DNA of 64,000 bases. Origin: Chromohalobacter moromii (GTDB lineage: Bacteria > Pseudomonadota > Gammaproteobacteria > Pseudomonadales > Halomonadaceae). Below are positions 43,797 through 55,332 of this stretch, piece by piece. The notes under the pieces are model-generated. The model was given only the letters and a program-made list of their open reading frames with translations. It ran no database searches and had not been told where the DNA came from. Made by a program: the position numbers and the translations under genes. The stretch lies in the NCBI RefSeq assembly GCF_023091865.1, contig NZ_JAHXDI010000002.1:248001-312000 (forward strand). Direction: 5' to 3'. Every line of letters starts with the position of its first letter. Within the stretch, counting starts at the first letter, position 1.

Positions 43797-44414
43797 TTAC
43801 GCCTTGCGGGCCAGCAGGGCGCGGAACAGCGAGCCCATCATCACCGGCGTGTCGTGTTCGACGATGAAGCCGGCGCCTTCCAGGAGTGGCCGCGCCTGAC
43901 GCGTGATGTCGGTAGCCAGAAAGGAGGTCACCATATTCACCAGGCGCCTGCCCAGGCCGGCGGGGCGAGCATCGCTCTGGAACTTGTCCATCACGCACAA
44001 TTGGCCGTCTTCCGCCAACACGCGGTGCGCCTCGCTCAGCCCTGCCTTGGGGTCAGGCATGACGGCGACGATCAAGTGCATCACGACGACATCGAAATGC
44101 GCATCGGGATACGCCAGTCGCGCGGCATCCATCGTCGCGGCGATGACGTCCAGCCCGTGGCGATCGGCACGTGCCTCGAGACGCGCGATCATCACCGGTG
44201 AGATATCGATGGCATGTACTTCGATGTCGCGTGGCAGGCAGGGCAAATCGAGCCCCGTACCGGCGCCCACCAGCAGAACGCGCTGGCCCTGCCGCCAATG
44301 CACGGCCTCCAGAGCGAGGCGGCGCGCGCGTCGGAACGCCCGTGCGGCCACCAAGTCGTAGACCGGTGCGTAAAGCGAATAGCGCAGTCGGTTCCAGGCG
44401 GTCGTGTTGAGCAT
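43797..44414 (-). CDS. Class I SAM-dependent methyltransferase
   Basis: The 205-residue protein has the SAM motif VLLVGAGTGLDLPCL (about residues 46-60), acidic EVHAIDISPVM and a later VVVMHLIVAVMPDPKAGLSEAHRVL. It resembles PmtA/UbiE-type phospholipid or ubiquinone methyltransferases, but the substrate is not readable. The ATG 44414 with GGAG nine bases before it is preferred to the longer start at 44438. Confidence 0.85.
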   Translation of the reverse strand: MLNTTAWNRLRYSLYAPVYDLVAARAFRRARRLALEAVHWRQGQRVLLVGAGTGLDLPCLPRDIEVHAIDISPVMIARLEARADRHGLDVIAATMDAARLAYPDAHFDVVVMHLIVAVMPDPKAGLSEAHRVLAEDGQLCVMDKFQSDARPAGLGRRLVNMVTSFLATDITRQARPLLEGAGFIVEHDTPVMMGSLFRALLARKA

Positions 44415-44503
44415 CACATGGCGCTCCGGCAAGGGCATAACGCCGTCTTAGCACGTTGCCGGCGAGGCGTCCATGTAGGAATGGATTCGTGACACGCGCT
44501 CGA

Positions 44504-44528
44504 CACGGCCCGGGGATGCCGGGCCGTG
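44504..44528 (-). terminator. Hairpin downstream of SDR gene
   Basis: CACGGCCCGG (44504-44513) pairs with CCGGGCCGTG (44519-44528). It lies between the SDR stop and the methyltransferase start, both on the minus strand; no T run. Confidence 0.55.
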
Positions 44529-44537
44529 CGAGTGCGG

Positions 44538-45332
44538 TTACGCCATGCTGTCGACGATGCCGCCTTCTACGCGCAGTGGCGCGCCGGTGGTGGCGCTGGC
44601 TTGCGGTGATGCCGCGTAAACGCACATGTTGGCGACTTCCTCGGGGGTGGCGAGACGGCCGATGATCGAGCTGGGGCGGTTCTCCTTGACGAAGCGCGCT
44701 TCCATTTCCTCCTGGGACACGCCTTCCTGTTCGGCCAGTTGAGCGATCATGCCGACCACTCCTTCGGAACGCGTCGGCCCGGGCAGTACCGCGTTGACGG
44801 TAACCCCAGTGCCGGCCAGTACCTTGGCCAGCCCGCGCGAGATCGACTGCACGGCGGATTTGGTCATGCCGTAGTGGACCATTTCGGAGGGGATGTTCAG
44901 TGCCGATTCGCTGGACAGGAACTGGATACGGCCCCAGCCGCGTGATTTCATTCCCTGGGCGTAATGGCGCGATAGCCGCACGCCGCTCATCACATTGACC
45001 TGGAAGAACTGCTCCCACGTCTCGTCGTCGGTCTCGAAGAAATCCTGCGGGCCGAAGATTCCCACGTTGTTGATCAGAATATCGGTATCCGCGCGTGCGT
45101 CGATCAGCGCCTGGCAGCCTTCGGCGCTTCCCAGGTCGGCGGCGACGCCGGAAACCCGCGCGCCCGAGACCGCAGCTTTCAGGTCGCTCACCGCTGCGTC
45201 GACGCGTGCTTGAGTGCGGCCGGTGATCGTGACCTCGGCGCCGGCCTCGGCCAGTCCCTGGGCGATGGCGAAGCCGATGCCGGCGGTGGAGCCGGTGACA
45301 ATGGCGGATTTGCCGCTGAGATCGATCTGCAT
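44538..45332 (-). CDS. Short-chain dehydrogenase/reductase
   Basis: The 264-residue enzyme has the classical TGSTAGIG cofactor motif (14-21), NNVG (about 89-92), catalytic SSES (about 140) and YGMTK (about 155-159), plus the PG motif (LPGPTR). SDRs reduce ketones or oxidise alcohols with NAD(P); substrate unknown. It is divergent from astC, with 219 bases between for promoters. A long minus-strand frame spanning this gene and the methyltransferase is a shadow. Confidence 0.88.
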   Translation of the reverse strand: MQIDLSGKSAIVTGSTAGIGFAIAQGLAEAGAEVTITGRTQARVDAAVSDLKAAVSGARVSGVAADLGSAEGCQALIDARADTDILINNVGIFGPQDFFETDDETWEQFFQVNVMSGVRLSRHYAQGMKSRGWGRIQFLSSESALNIPSEMVHYGMTKSAVQSISRGLAKVLAGTGVTVNAVLPGPTRSEGVVGMIAQLAEQEGVSQEEMEARFVKENRPSSIIGRLATPEEVANMCVYAASPQASATTGAPLRVEGGIVDSMA

Positions 45333-45473
45333 GGTGCGTCTCCTTGTAGCGCCTCGTGTGTCCTAGGTGGCTCTTCGCGTCATGGTGACGCGACCATGAG
45401 CCTGCAAATAAATGAATCGGGGCGTAGACGACAAAACTCAACCTCTTTTCATAATTCGTCGTCACATCGCTGA

Positions 45474-46766
<1,293 letters not shown>

Positions 46767-46789
46767 ACCCGCAACCGAGAGACATTGCC

Positions 46790-47854
46790 ATGCTTGTCGT
46801 TCGTCCCGTTCAACCCCGCGACTTGCCGGCACTGGAGCGTCTGGCGGGCAGTGCCACGCCGCGCCTGACCAATCTGCCGGCGCATCGTGACCGCCTCGAA
46901 GAGCGTATTGCACGCTCGACGCGGGCCTTGGCACGCGAGGTCGATTTTCCCGACGACGAGGCCTATACCTTCGTGCTCGAGGACCTCGAGCTTGGCGAGG
47001 TGGTGGGGACCGCCAGCATTCGTGCCCAGGCGGGCGCCATGGATGCCTATTACACCTATCGCCAGGAAACGTTGATTCACGCCTCGCAGCAGCTCAACGT
47101 GCGCCGCGAGGTGCAGACGCTTTCGTTGTCGCATGAGACCTCCGAAACCACGCTGCTGTGCGCGCTGTCGCTGGATGCCCGTTACAAGGGCACCAGCGCC
47201 GAGAGTCTGTTGCGGCGTGCGCGGTTGATGTTCATCGCGCAATATCCCGAGCGCTTCGCATCGATTCTGGCCGTGGCCTTTCCGGGCTATCTCGATGCCG
47301 AGGGAGAATCGCCGTTCTGGAACAGCGTCGGGCGGCACTTCTTCGCCCGCGGCTTTCAGGAGATCAACCTGCTGGCGGGCGTGCGCTCTAAGAGTTTCAT
47401 CGCCGAAGTAATGCCGCAGTTCCCGCTCTACCTGCCCTTGCTCACGCCCCAGGCACGTGCCGCCATCGGTCGCGAGCATCCCGATCACGAAGGAGCGCTC
47501 GAGGAAATGCTGGGTGAAGGCTTCGTGCGCTCGCGGCATGTGGATATCTTCGATGGCGGACCCGTGGTGCGCGGCGAGCGCGACCGCCTGCAGAGCGTAC
47601 GCCAGGCCAGTTGGCATCCGGTACGCTTGCGACCCGGCAATGTGCTGCCGGATGCCGAACCGGCGTTGATCGCCAATCAGCAACTGGGCGACTTTCGCTG
47701 TCTGGTGGCGCGCTATGCGCTGTCGCCCACAGGACAGTTGATGCTCACGCCCGAACATGCCGAGTTGCTGGGCGTCGAGGAAGGCCGCGCGGTGCTGGCT
47801 GCGCCATTGGCGTTGCCCACCGTCCTGGATGAGTTCGACGAGGGAGAAACCTGA
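46790..47854 (+). CDS. aruF: Arginine N-succinyltransferase subunit AruF-like
   Basis: The 354-residue protein is one of two paralogous subunits (with the next gene) of the two-subunit arginine/ornithine succinyltransferase found in pseudomonads and Halomonadaceae. It transfers succinyl from succinyl-CoA to arginine, step one of AST. It begins LVVRPVQPRDLPALERLA and has SLSLDARYKGTSAESLLRRARLMF and VDIFDGGPVV. ATG 46790 is preferred (family N-terminus) over ATG 46763. It ends in an ATG overlap with the next gene. Confidence 0.9.
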   Translation: MLVVRPVQPRDLPALERLAGSATPRLTNLPAHRDRLEERIARSTRALAREVDFPDDEAYTFVLEDLELGEVVGTASIRAQAGAMDAYYTYRQETLIHASQQLNVRREVQTLSLSHETSETTLLCALSLDARYKGTSAESLLRRARLMFIAQYPERFASILAVAFPGYLDAEGESPFWNSVGRHFFARGFQEINLLAGVRSKSFIAEVMPQFPLYLPLLTPQARAAIGREHPDHEGALEEMLGEGFVRSRHVDIFDGGPVVRGERDRLQSVRQASWHPVRLRPGNVLPDAEPALIANQQLGDFRCLVARYALSPTGQLMLTPEHAELLGVEEGRAVLAAPLALPTVLDEFDEGET

Positions 47855-48870
47855 TGCGCATTCGACCCATCGAACGCCGCGATATCGACGAGCTGCAAGC
47901 TCTGGCTTGGCAGACCGGCGTGGGGTTCACCTCGTTGCCCGACAACCGCGACTTCCTGGCCGCCAAGATCGAACATGCGGTCAGCGCCTTCGAGGAACGC
48001 AGCGCCATCGACGACCGGCTGTATTTCTTCGTGCTCGAGGACGATACCAACGGCGAGCTGGCCGGATGCTGTGCCATCGAGGCGCAGGTCGGTCGTGAAG
48101 TACCGTTCTACAATTATCGCCTGGGTACCCTGGCGCATTCGTCGGTGCAACTCGACTTGCATCGCACCATCGATACGCTGTTTCTAAGCTCCGATCATAC
48201 CGGCGATGCCGAAGTCTGCTCGCTGTATCTGCGTCCCGAGTATCGCCGTGACCGCAATGGCGCCTTGCTGTCCAAGGCGCGCTGGCTGTTCATCGCCGAG
48301 TTCCGCGACCGCTTCCCCGACAAGGTACTCGCCGAAATGCGCGGGCGCTTCGACGAGAACGGCACCAGTGCGTTCTGGGAGTGCCTGGGCAGCCACTTCT
48401 TTCCCATGAACTTCAACGAGGCCGACCGCCTGACCGGCCTCGGGCAGAAGAGCTTCATCGGCGAGCTGATGCCCAAGTTCCCGATTTACACGCCGTTTCT
48501 TTCCGAAGAAGCGCGGGCCTGTATCGGCGCGGTTCACGAACACACCCGTCCGGCGCTGGAAATGCTCAAGAAGGAAGGCCTGCGCTGGGAGGGCTACATC
48601 GATATCTTCGACGGCGGTCCCACGGTGGAGGCCTATATCGATGATGTCAGCGCGGTGCGCGACTCGGCGTCCTATCCCGTGGAGATCGTGGACGAGGCCG
48701 TCAGCGTTGAACGCCCCACCTGGTTGGTCGCGACGTCGAAGATTAGCGACTTCCGGGCCGCCTGGATCGGACGCGGGCCCAGCGCGGATGGCGTGCTCAC
48801 ATTGACCGTAGATGAGGCTCGGCGTCTCGACGTCGCTGCGGGCGACCGCTTGCGCCTGCTCGAGACGTAA
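47854..48870 (+). CDS. aruG: Arginine N-succinyltransferase subunit AruG-like
   Basis: The 338-residue second subunit is clearly paralogous to the preceding protein. Shared segments include RIRPIERRDIDELQALAW, CSLYLRPEYRRDRNGALLSKARWLFIAEF, a KSFIGELMPKFPIYTPFL stretch and VDIFDGG-like YIDIFDGGPTVEAYIDD. Its start overlaps the previous stop. The stop is followed by 158 bases with a tandem repeat before astD. Confidence 0.9.
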   Translation: MRIRPIERRDIDELQALAWQTGVGFTSLPDNRDFLAAKIEHAVSAFEERSAIDDRLYFFVLEDDTNGELAGCCAIEAQVGREVPFYNYRLGTLAHSSVQLDLHRTIDTLFLSSDHTGDAEVCSLYLRPEYRRDRNGALLSKARWLFIAEFRDRFPDKVLAEMRGRFDENGTSAFWECLGSHFFPMNFNEADRLTGLGQKSFIGELMPKFPIYTPFLSEEARACIGAVHEHTRPALEMLKKEGLRWEGYIDIFDGGPTVEAYIDDVSAVRDSASYPVEIVDEAVSVERPTWLVATSKISDFRAAWIGRGPSADGVLTLTVDEARRLDVAAGDRLRLLET

Positions 48871-48963
48871 CCCGGCTGCGCCGGGAGTGAGAAGTCATAA
48901 GCTGTAAGCGACGGGCTTCGGGAAAAGGATGGCGAACTTTCGGCGTGACCGAATACTGCTTTT

Positions 48964-49005
48964 CGTAGCTCGTAGCTCGTAGCTCGTAGCTCGTAGCTCG
49001 TAGCT
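48964..49005. repeat. Heptanucleotide tandem repeat CGTAGCT x6
   Basis: Six perfect copies of CGTAGCT fill 48964-49005 in the gap between aruG and astD; the last copy ends 23 bases before the astD ATG. Seven is not a multiple of three, but the repeat is outside coding DNA. Copy-number change would alter leader spacing. Confidence 0.9.
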
Positions 49006-49028
49006 TACAAATGAATCAGGAGCGAACT

Positions 49029-50498
49029 ATGCACGCCAAGCAGCAATTGCTGATCGACGGCGCCTGGGTCGAGGGTGACGCAGCGCGTTTCGACAAGACT
49101 GATCCCGTCTCCGGCGAGACGCTATGGAGTGCCAGTGCGGCCAGCGCGGCCCAGGTCGACGCGGCGGTGGCCGCCGCACGGCGGGCGTTCCCCGTCTGGG
49201 CGCGTCACAGCTTCGAGGAACGCCAGGCCGTAGTCGAGCGTTTCCGCGAGCGTCTGGAAGCCAATCGCGAGGCGCTGGCGACGAGCATCGCGCATGAAAC
49301 CGGCAAGCCGCTTTGGGAAGCGCGTACCGAGATCGGTGCGATGATCGGCAAGGTCGCCATCTCGATTACCGCTTATCACGAGCGCACTGGCGAGCGTTCG
49401 CGGGATGTCGGCGGCAGCCGCGCGGTGCTACGCCATCGCCCGCATGGCGTGCTGGCGGTGTACGGCCCGTACAACTTCCCCGGGCATCTGCCCAACGGGC
49501 ATATCGTCCCGGCACTGCTGGCCGGCAACGCGGTGGTCTTCAAGCCCAGCGAGCAGACGCCAATGACCGCCGACCTGACGCTTCAATGCTGGCTCGAGGC
49601 GGGCCTGCCCGCCGGCGTGATCAATCTGGTGCAGGGCGCGGCCGAGGTCGGCCAGGCGCTGGCCGGTAGCGCCGACATCGATGGCTTGCTGTTCACCGGC
49701 AGCGCCAAGATCGGCGGGCTGCTGCATCGCCAGTTCGGCGGTCAGGTCGACAAGATCCTGGCGCTGGAACTGGGCGGCAACAACCCGCTGGTGGTCAAGG
49801 ATGTACCCGACCAGGAAGCGACGGTATTGTCGATCCTGCAGTCGGCGTTCGCCTCCGGCGGCCAGCGTTGCACCTGTGCGCGCCGCCTGATCGTGCCTCA
49901 CGGCGCAGCGGGGGATGCGCTGCTCGAAGCGCTGGTGCGTGCCATTGGGGCGCTGCGTGTGGCGGGGCCGTTTAGCGAACCGGCGCCATTCTATGCGGGG
50001 CTGGCCAGCGTCGAGGCGGCGGATGGCTTGCTGGCCGCCCAGGACGATTTCGTCGCACGCGGCGGCCGGGTGTTGAGCAGCATGCGCCGCCTGGAAGAGG
50101 GCACTAGCCTGCTGTCGCCGGGGCTGATCGACGTGACGGGCTGCGAGGTACCTGACGAAGAGCATTTCGGACCGCTGCTCAAGGTGCATCGTTATCACGA
50201 CTGGGACGAGGCCATCGCCCTGGCCAACGATACCCGTTATGGCCTGTCTGCGGGTTTGATCGGCGGTGAGCAGTCCGACTGGGACGACTTCCTGCTGCGC
50301 ATCCGTGCCGGCATCGTCAACTGGAACCGCCAGACCACCGGCGCCTCTAGCGACGCGCCCTTCGGTGGTATCGGCGACAGCGGCAACCATCGCCCGAGCG
50401 CCTATTACGCCGCCGATTACTGCGCCTATCCGGTGGCCTCGATGGAAACCGAGACGCTCAGCCTGCCCGATACTCTGCCGCCGGGGGTGGTGCTATGA
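49029..50498 (+). CDS. astD: Succinylglutamate-semialdehyde dehydrogenase
   Basis: The 489-residue NAD-dependent enzyme makes succinylglutamate, step four of AST. It has [35 protein letters not shown], the conserved Glu in [12 protein letters not shown] and the catalytic Cys in [11 protein letters not shown] (about residue 280). The ATG 49029 with AGGAG six bases upstream is chosen; an ATG at 49011 lies beside the tandem repeat. It overlaps astB by ATGA at 50495-50498. Confidence 0.95.
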   Translation: MHAKQQLLIDGAWVEGDAARFDKTDPVSGETLWSASAASAAQVDAAVAAARRAFPVWARHSFEERQAVVERFRERLEANREALATSIAHETGKPLWEARTEIGAMIGKVAISITAYHERTGERSRDVGGSRAVLRHRPHGVLAVYGPYNFPGHLPNGHIVPALLAGNAVVFKPSEQTPMTADLTLQCWLEAGLPAGVINLVQGAAEVGQALAGSADIDGLLFTGSAKIGGLLHRQFGGQVDKILALELGGNNPLVVKDVPDQEATVLSILQSAFASGGQRCTCARRLIVPHGAAGDALLEALVRAIGALRVAGPFSEPAPFYAGLASVEAADGLLAAQDDFVARGGRVLSSMRRLEEGTSLLSPGLIDVTGCEVPDEEHFGPLLKVHRYHDWDEAIALANDTRYGLSAGLIGGEQSDWDDFLLRIRAGIVNWNRQTTGASSDAPFGGIGDSGNHRPSAYYAADYCAYPVASMETETLSLPDTLPPGVVL

Positions 50499-51871
50499 GC
50501 GAAAGTTCTATGAGTGAAGAGGTACGCGAGGTCAACTTCGACGGTCTGGTGGGGCCGACCCACAACTATGCCGGACTGGCGCATGGCAACGTGGCCTCGA
50601 TGCGCCACGGCGGGCTCACGGCCAACCCGCGTGAGGCGGCGTTGCAAGGGCTCGACAAGATGAAGTCGTTGATGGAGGCCGGCTACGCGCAAGGCGTGTT
50701 GCCGCCCCAGCAACGCCCGGATCTAGGCGCGCTGCGCGATCTCGGCTTCACCGGTGACGATGCCAGCGTGCTGGCACGGGCGGCCGAGGAGGCACCGCAG
50801 CTCTTGCGCGCGGTGTGCTCGGCCTCATCGATGTGGACGGCCAATGCCGCGACCGTGACGCCGAGTGCGGATGCCCCGGATGGCCGTGTTCATTTCACCG
50901 CCGCGAACCTGCAATCGAGCTTTCATCGCTATCTCGAACCGCGCACCACCGCGCGCGTGCTGGCGGCGATGTTTCGCGACCCCGCACACTTCGCGCATCA
51001 TCCAGTGCTGCCGGCGACGCCGGCCTTCTCCGACGAGGGCGCGGCCAATCACACCCGGCTGTGCGCTGGGTCTGGAGATAATGGTCATGGCGAGCCCGGC
51101 GTTCACCTGTTCGTCTACGGTCGCCAGGCGTTCGGCGGGCAACACGGCCCCACGCGCTATCCCGCGCGCCAGACGCTGGAGGCGAGTCAGGCGATCGCCC
51201 GCCAGCATGGCTTGAGTGACGCGCAGACGGTGTTCGCTCAGCAGAATCCCGACGCCATCGACGCCGGTGTCTTCCATAACGACGTCATCGCCGTCGGCAA
51301 TGGCCCGGTGCTGCTCTATCACGATATGGCGTTTCGCGACGAGACGGCCACGCTGGACGCACTGCGCGCCCGCATGTCGACGCCGCTGATCCCGGTGCGC
51401 GTGCCGAGCGAGGCGGTCAGTCTCGAGGATGCGGTATCGACGTATCTGTTCAACTCGCAGTTGCTCTCCAACCCCGACGGCAGCATGACGCTGGTCGTGC
51501 CCGGCGAGTGTCAGGAGAACGAAACCGTGTGGCGCACGATTCAGGACCTGCTGCTGGCAGGGTACAACCCCATCAGCGAGGTGCTGGTCAAGGACGTCAA
51601 ACAGAGCATGCGCAACGGCGGTGGCCCGGCGTGCCTGCGCCTGCGCGTCGCGCTCTCGTCGGCCGAACGTCAGACGCTGGGCGGCCGCGTGTTGCTCGAC
51701 GAGGCGCTGCATGGCGACCTGACAGCCTGGGTCGAGCGGCATTACCGCGATCGACTAGCGCCCGAGGATCTCGCCGATCCGCAACTCGCCCAGGAATCGC
51801 TGACAGCCCTGGACGAGCTGACGCAGCTATTGGGCATCGGCGCGGTATATCCGTTTCAGTTAGAGGCCTGA
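50495..51871 (+). CDS. astB: N-succinylarginine dihydrolase
   Basis: The 458-residue enzyme performs step two of AST, cleaving succinylarginine to succinylornithine, ammonia and carbon dioxide. It has [19 protein letters not shown] near the start, the LCAGSGDNG region, and the catalytic Cys in [11 protein letters not shown] (about residue 379). ATG 50510 is a possible inner start. astE (desuccinylase) is not seen downstream, where a GNAT and TA module follow. Confidence 0.95.
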   Translation: MSESSMSEEVREVNFDGLVGPTHNYAGLAHGNVASMRHGGLTANPREAALQGLDKMKSLMEAGYAQGVLPPQQRPDLGALRDLGFTGDDASVLARAAEEAPQLLRAVCSASSMWTANAATVTPSADAPDGRVHFTAANLQSSFHRYLEPRTTARVLAAMFRDPAHFAHHPVLPATPAFSDEGAANHTRLCAGSGDNGHGEPGVHLFVYGRQAFGGQHGPTRYPARQTLEASQAIARQHGLSDAQTVFAQQNPDAIDAGVFHNDVIAVGNGPVLLYHDMAFRDETATLDALRARMSTPLIPVRVPSEAVSLEDAVSTYLFNSQLLSNPDGSMTLVVPGECQENETVWRTIQDLLLAGYNPISEVLVKDVKQSMRNGGGPACLRLRVALSSAERQTLGGRVLLDEALHGDLTAWVERHYRDRLAPEDLADPQLAQESLTALDELTQLLGIGAVYPFQLEA

Positions 51872-51931
51872 GACCATCCAGGCGACGCCAGATAGGGCTG
51901 AGTCTCGCTGAAAGCGATCAGGAGCATGTGC

Positions 51932-52417
51932 GTGATCGAGAATATCGCTATCGTCAGGCTGCAAGCCGACTCACCTCACGCGAGAACCGTGGCGGGCTGG
52001 ACTCATGACGCCTGGGGGCATCTGCACCCCGATACCTCGGCGACGGAGTATCGTCGGGCATTCTATGCGCAGTGCGGCGAGGGCGGCGTGCCCTCGGTTT
52101 TCGTGGCAATGCACGAGGCGTCGCCGGTGGGCACGGCGAGCCTGGTCGCCGACGACATGAGCATTCGCCGCGAGCTGACGCCTTGGCTGGCCTCGGTCTT
52201 CGTGCTGCCCGAATGGCGCGGCCATGGTATCGCTTCGCGCCTGGTGCAGCGGGTCGAGGCGGAAGCGCTGGCCCACGGCATCCGCCACTTCCACCTCTAC
52301 ACGCCCGATCAACAGGCGCTGTATCGTCGCCTAGGATGGGAGGATCGCGAGGCGCTGACCTATCGCGGCGAGTCTGTGACCGTCATGAGTCGGCGGTTGG
52401 ATGCCTCTACGATCTGA
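51932..52417 (+). CDS. GNAT-family acetyltransferase
   Basis: The 161-residue protein has the acetyl-CoA-binding LASVFVLPEWRGHGIASRLVQRVEAEAL (about 81-108) and a C-terminal HLYTPDQQALYRRLGWEDRE motif. It is close to small-molecule GNATs of the RimI-type shape. Its start is chosen as GTG 51932: AGGAG (51920-51924) is seven bases before it, but only one base before ATG 51926. Substrate unknown. It follows astB by 60 bases. Confidence 0.85.
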   Translation: MIENIAIVRLQADSPHARTVAGWTHDAWGHLHPDTSATEYRRAFYAQCGEGGVPSVFVAMHEASPVGTASLVADDMSIRRELTPWLASVFVLPEWRGHGIASRLVQRVEAEALAHGIRHFHLYTPDQQALYRRLGWEDREALTYRGESVTVMSRRLDASTI

Positions 52418-52472
52418 GTCAGCTACTGCTAGCAGCGCCGCCGACCATGCGGCAAGGTCTCGACCCGGTAGC

Positions 52473-52814
52473 TCAAGACTCTGACCTTTTTTCGAGCATG
52501 TCCTCGAGGCACTTCTCAAGAGGACGCAAGTGCTGGTCCATAACCTTGATAATCGTTAACGGGTCGATGTTGCCCAGATAGTTATGCACCAGAATATTGC
52601 GGAAGCCGCTAATTTCTCGCCAAGGTATCTGCGGGTATTCCTGCTTTAAATCATCGGGCAGCATTTGTGTGGCTTCGGATAATGTCTGCAGGTTTCGCAG
52701 TGCTGCGTCGTACAGGATTTCGTCGCACGCAAGGTCACCGCGTGATTGGATACGCCGCAGCTTGGCAATGTTATCGAGGATATGCTGAGCATAGGATTGC
52801 CAAGGCTTGTTCAT
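52473..52814 (-). CDS. hepT: HepT-like HEPN toxin (DUF86)
   Basis: The 113-residue helical protein has the HEPN signature RNILVHNYLG (R72, H77, Y79; R-x4-H-x-Y), and the DUF86-type HepT shape. In known HepT/MntA systems the toxin is an RNase or is adenylylated on this Tyr by MntA. Its start overlaps the upstream mntA stop by ATGA. It ends in charged residues (EDMLEKRSES). Confidence 0.9.
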   Translation of the reverse strand: MNKPWQSYAQHILDNIAKLRRIQSRGDLACDEILYDAALRNLQTLSEATQMLPDDLKQEYPQIPWREISGFRNILVHNYLGNIDPLTIIKVMDQHLRPLEKCLEDMLEKRSES

Positions 52815-53101
52815 AGTTCTACCGCCTCGTTCAGTATCTGCTGGCGGAAATGACGGTTCAGTTCATGCTCGGGCACAAGGTCGACCCGGCGCCCGACCAA
52901 GGCCGCCAAGCGTTCCGCCAAAGGCAGGCGCTGGGTGAACAGATCGTATCCCGGCGGAAAGTCGACGAGAAAGTCGACATCACTTTCCGGCTTTTCCTGC
53001 TTGCGGGCGACCGACCCGAACACCCGGATTCGGCGAGCCCCGTACTGACGGGCCATGTTATCGATGGCTGCCTTCTGATGATGTAGGTCCTCAAGTAACA
53101 T
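52811..53101 (-). CDS. mntA: MntA-like minimal nucleotidyltransferase antitoxin
   Basis: The 96-residue protein has the nucleotidyltransferase motif VFGSVARKQEKPESDVDFLVDF (G29, S30; D41, D43) that transfers AMP to HepT. It is the antitoxin of the HepT/MntA pair and precedes the toxin by an overlap. There is no sign of truncation. It sits between the AST operon and the CynX-like transporter. Confidence 0.9.
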   Translation of the reverse strand: MLLEDLHHQKAAIDNMARQYGARRIRVFGSVARKQEKPESDVDFLVDFPPGYDLFTQRLPLAERLAALVGRRVDLVPEHELNRHFRQQILNEAVEL

Positions 53102-53207
53102 GGCGCCTCCTAAGGGCTAACTACCGTGTCCCGTATAATCGGTGCCTTTCTTCTTGCAGAGCAAGTATAGGCTGCTATAGACGCAAATTAGTCACAAGAG
53201 TAGCGAG

Positions 53208-54413
53208 TCAACCCTCGCGCACCGTGACCAGTTTGGGCCGGCCGATCATGACCCCGGCGACGGTCTGCACGCTGAGCAGTCCCATCAGCAGCCACAACGA
53301 CAGCCGCCAGTCGCCGGTGATGCCGTGCAGGGCGCCGAACACCAGCGGGCCACCGGCGGCCATGAGGTAGCCGAGGCTCTGAGCCATGCCGGAGAGCATG
53401 GCGGCGTGGTTGGCCCGCCGGGTGCGCATCACGATCATGGTCAACGCGAAACTGAAACAGCCGCCCTGGCCGGCGCCGAGCAGGATCGCCCATAGCGTGG
53501 GCGACGCCGTGGGCGCCAGCCACAACCCGACAAGCCCCAGCGCGATCAACGTGCAAAGTCCCAGTACCAGTAGGCTGTGGTGATGCAGTCGCGCGGCGAG
53601 GCGCGCGATCACGTAGCTGGCGGGAATGGTGGTCAAATTGATGATCGATAGCATGCCACCCGCGGCGGCGCTGGGAACCCCGGCGGCCGAGGCCACGGCG
53701 GGCACCCAAGTCTGCAGGGTATAGAAGCCCAGCGACTGCATGCCCATGAACAGCGTCAGGGTCCAGGCGGTACGGCTCTTGAACAGCCGCGTGATCCGTG
53801 TCGATTGACCGTCGTCGCTTGCCTTGGGTTGCCGCCAGGCCATCCACATCCAGAGTGCCGTCGTGACCAAGCCAATGCCCGCCCACATCAGGATGGGAAC
53901 CGACCAGGAACCGCTGAGATTCATCAACGGCACGGCGGTGCCCGCGCCGAGAGTGGCACCGATCCCCATCACCACTGTGTAGAGCCCCATGGTCTGGCCG
54001 ATGCGCTCGGGGCGGTCGCGCTTGACCAGGCTGGGCATGAAGACGTTGCCGAAGGCGATGCCCAGGCCGGCGAAGAATGTCCCGATGAGCATTACCGGCA
54101 GGCTTTCGATGCCACGCAGCAGCCCGCCGAGCGCAATGGCGCCGAGTGCCAGCGCGATGGCGCGGTCCAGCCCCATGCGTGCGGCGACGCCGGGCGCCAG
54201 CGGTGAGAGCACGCCGAAGCACAGGATCATGCCGGTGGTGAACAGGCTGGCGACGCCGGCACCGATGGCCAGTGTCTGCATGATCGATTCCAGTACCGGC
54301 CCCACCACCACGATGGGCGCGCGCAAATTGATGGCCGCCAACGCGAAGGCGACGAGCCATAGCGCAGCGGGTAGGGGAGCGGTTGGGGAAGCGGAACGCG
54401 CGGACATGGACAA
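53208..54413 (-). CDS. CynX/NimT-like MFS transporter
   Basis: The 401-residue protein has about 12 hydrophobic helices and the CynX-like early segment AINLRAPIVVVGPVLESIMQTL. Other patterns include the charged loop WRQPKASDDGQSTRI between halves and GYLMAAGGPLVFGALHGITGDW. CynX-family members export or import small anions or nitroimidazole-type drugs; substrate unknown. ATG 54407 is an alternative start. No regulator is adjacent. Confidence 0.87.
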   Translation of the reverse strand: MSMSARSASPTAPLPAALWLVAFALAAINLRAPIVVVGPVLESIMQTLAIGAGVASLFTTGMILCFGVLSPLAPGVAARMGLDRAIALALGAIALGGLLRGIESLPVMLIGTFFAGLGIAFGNVFMPSLVKRDRPERIGQTMGLYTVVMGIGATLGAGTAVPLMNLSGSWSVPILMWAGIGLVTTALWMWMAWRQPKASDDGQSTRITRLFKSRTAWTLTLFMGMQSLGFYTLQTWVPAVASAAGVPSAAAGGMLSIINLTTIPASYVIARLAARLHHHSLLVLGLCTLIALGLVGLWLAPTASPTLWAILLGAGQGGCFSFALTMIVMRTRRANHAAMLSGMAQSLGYLMAAGGPLVFGALHGITGDWRLSLWLLMGLLSVQTVAGVMIGRPKLVTVREG

Positions 54414-54588
54414 AGCCTTCCTCTCGAACGGGCGCGCTATCTTAGCATCTCGTTGAAAAGCTTGCCGTGCGTCGAAAGGTGCAACGTCAGAGGGTGAGGC
54501 AGGTCACGCGCGGGGCCGCCACCGTGATGCGGCGGCGGCCCGGAGGCCGGTTCAGGCGCTGGCTTTAGCGTTCAGGCGTGGGCTTCGT

Positions 54589-55173
54589 TCAACTGATGGA
54601 AAAATGTTCGCGCAGATGTGCACGATAGGCGTCGATATGGCCGTCGATGTCGGGTGCCTTGATGACGTCGTTGGCGATGTAGGTTGGCATGGCGTCCAGA
54701 CCCACGAATGCCTGGGATTTGTGGAACGGGAAGTAGACGCCGTCGACGCCCTGGCCTTCGAAGAAGTTGCCGGGCTCGTCGAAGGCTTCGACGGGCGCGT
54801 TCCAGGTCAGCGAGAGCATGTAGCGCCGCCCTTGCAGCAAGCCGCCGCTGCCGTACTGACGGCTGGGATCCTGGCGTGAGCGTCCGTCGCTGGCATAGAG
54901 CGATCCGTGGCCGGCGGTGAAGACTTCGTCGATATAGCGCTTGACCGTCCACGGTGTGCCCATCCACCAGCCGGGCATCTGATAGACGATGACATCGGCC
55001 CACAGGAATTTCTCGACTTCGACGTCGGTATCGTAGCCGTCGTCGACGCGGGTCTCGCGGATCTCGTGGCCCATTTCGGCGAGTTCGCCGCGTGCCACGT
55101 CGTGCAGTGTGTCGTTGTAACGGCCGCCGGAATGCGCGAAGGCCTTGGCGCCGTTGATCAGCAGAATCTTCAT
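54589..55173 (-). CDS. mdaB: NAD(P)H:quinone oxidoreductase MdaB-like
   Basis: The 194-residue flavodoxin-fold enzyme has KILLINGAKAFAHSGGRYNDTLHD at the N-terminus, a VIVYQMPGWWMGTPWTVKRYIDEVF segment around residues 61-85 and RYMLSLTWNAP. MdaB reduces quinones by two electrons, protecting against oxidative stress. It lies downstream of a LysR gene on the same strand, with 159 bases between. ATG 55173 has a weak RBS. Confidence 0.92.
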   Translation of the reverse strand: MKILLINGAKAFAHSGGRYNDTLHDVARGELAEMGHEIRETRVDDGYDTDVEVEKFLWADVIVYQMPGWWMGTPWTVKRYIDEVFTAGHGSLYASDGRSRQDPSRQYGSGGLLQGRRYMLSLTWNAPVEAFDEPGNFFEGQGVDGVYFPFHKSQAFVGLDAMPTYIANDVIKAPDIDGHIDAYRAHLREHFSIS

Positions 55174-55332
55174 GGTGTCGTTACCACTTTCGTAGGCATG
55201 TGAATGCAAAAGGTGGGGCAGTCTGCCGAGTCGCGGTCTTGCGATAAAGATGCCTAATTGCAAAACATTCTTGCATTAATCACAAAGATTGCGGCGCGCA
55301 TGTTCCGGCGTGAGGGAATCGGCGTGAGGGAA

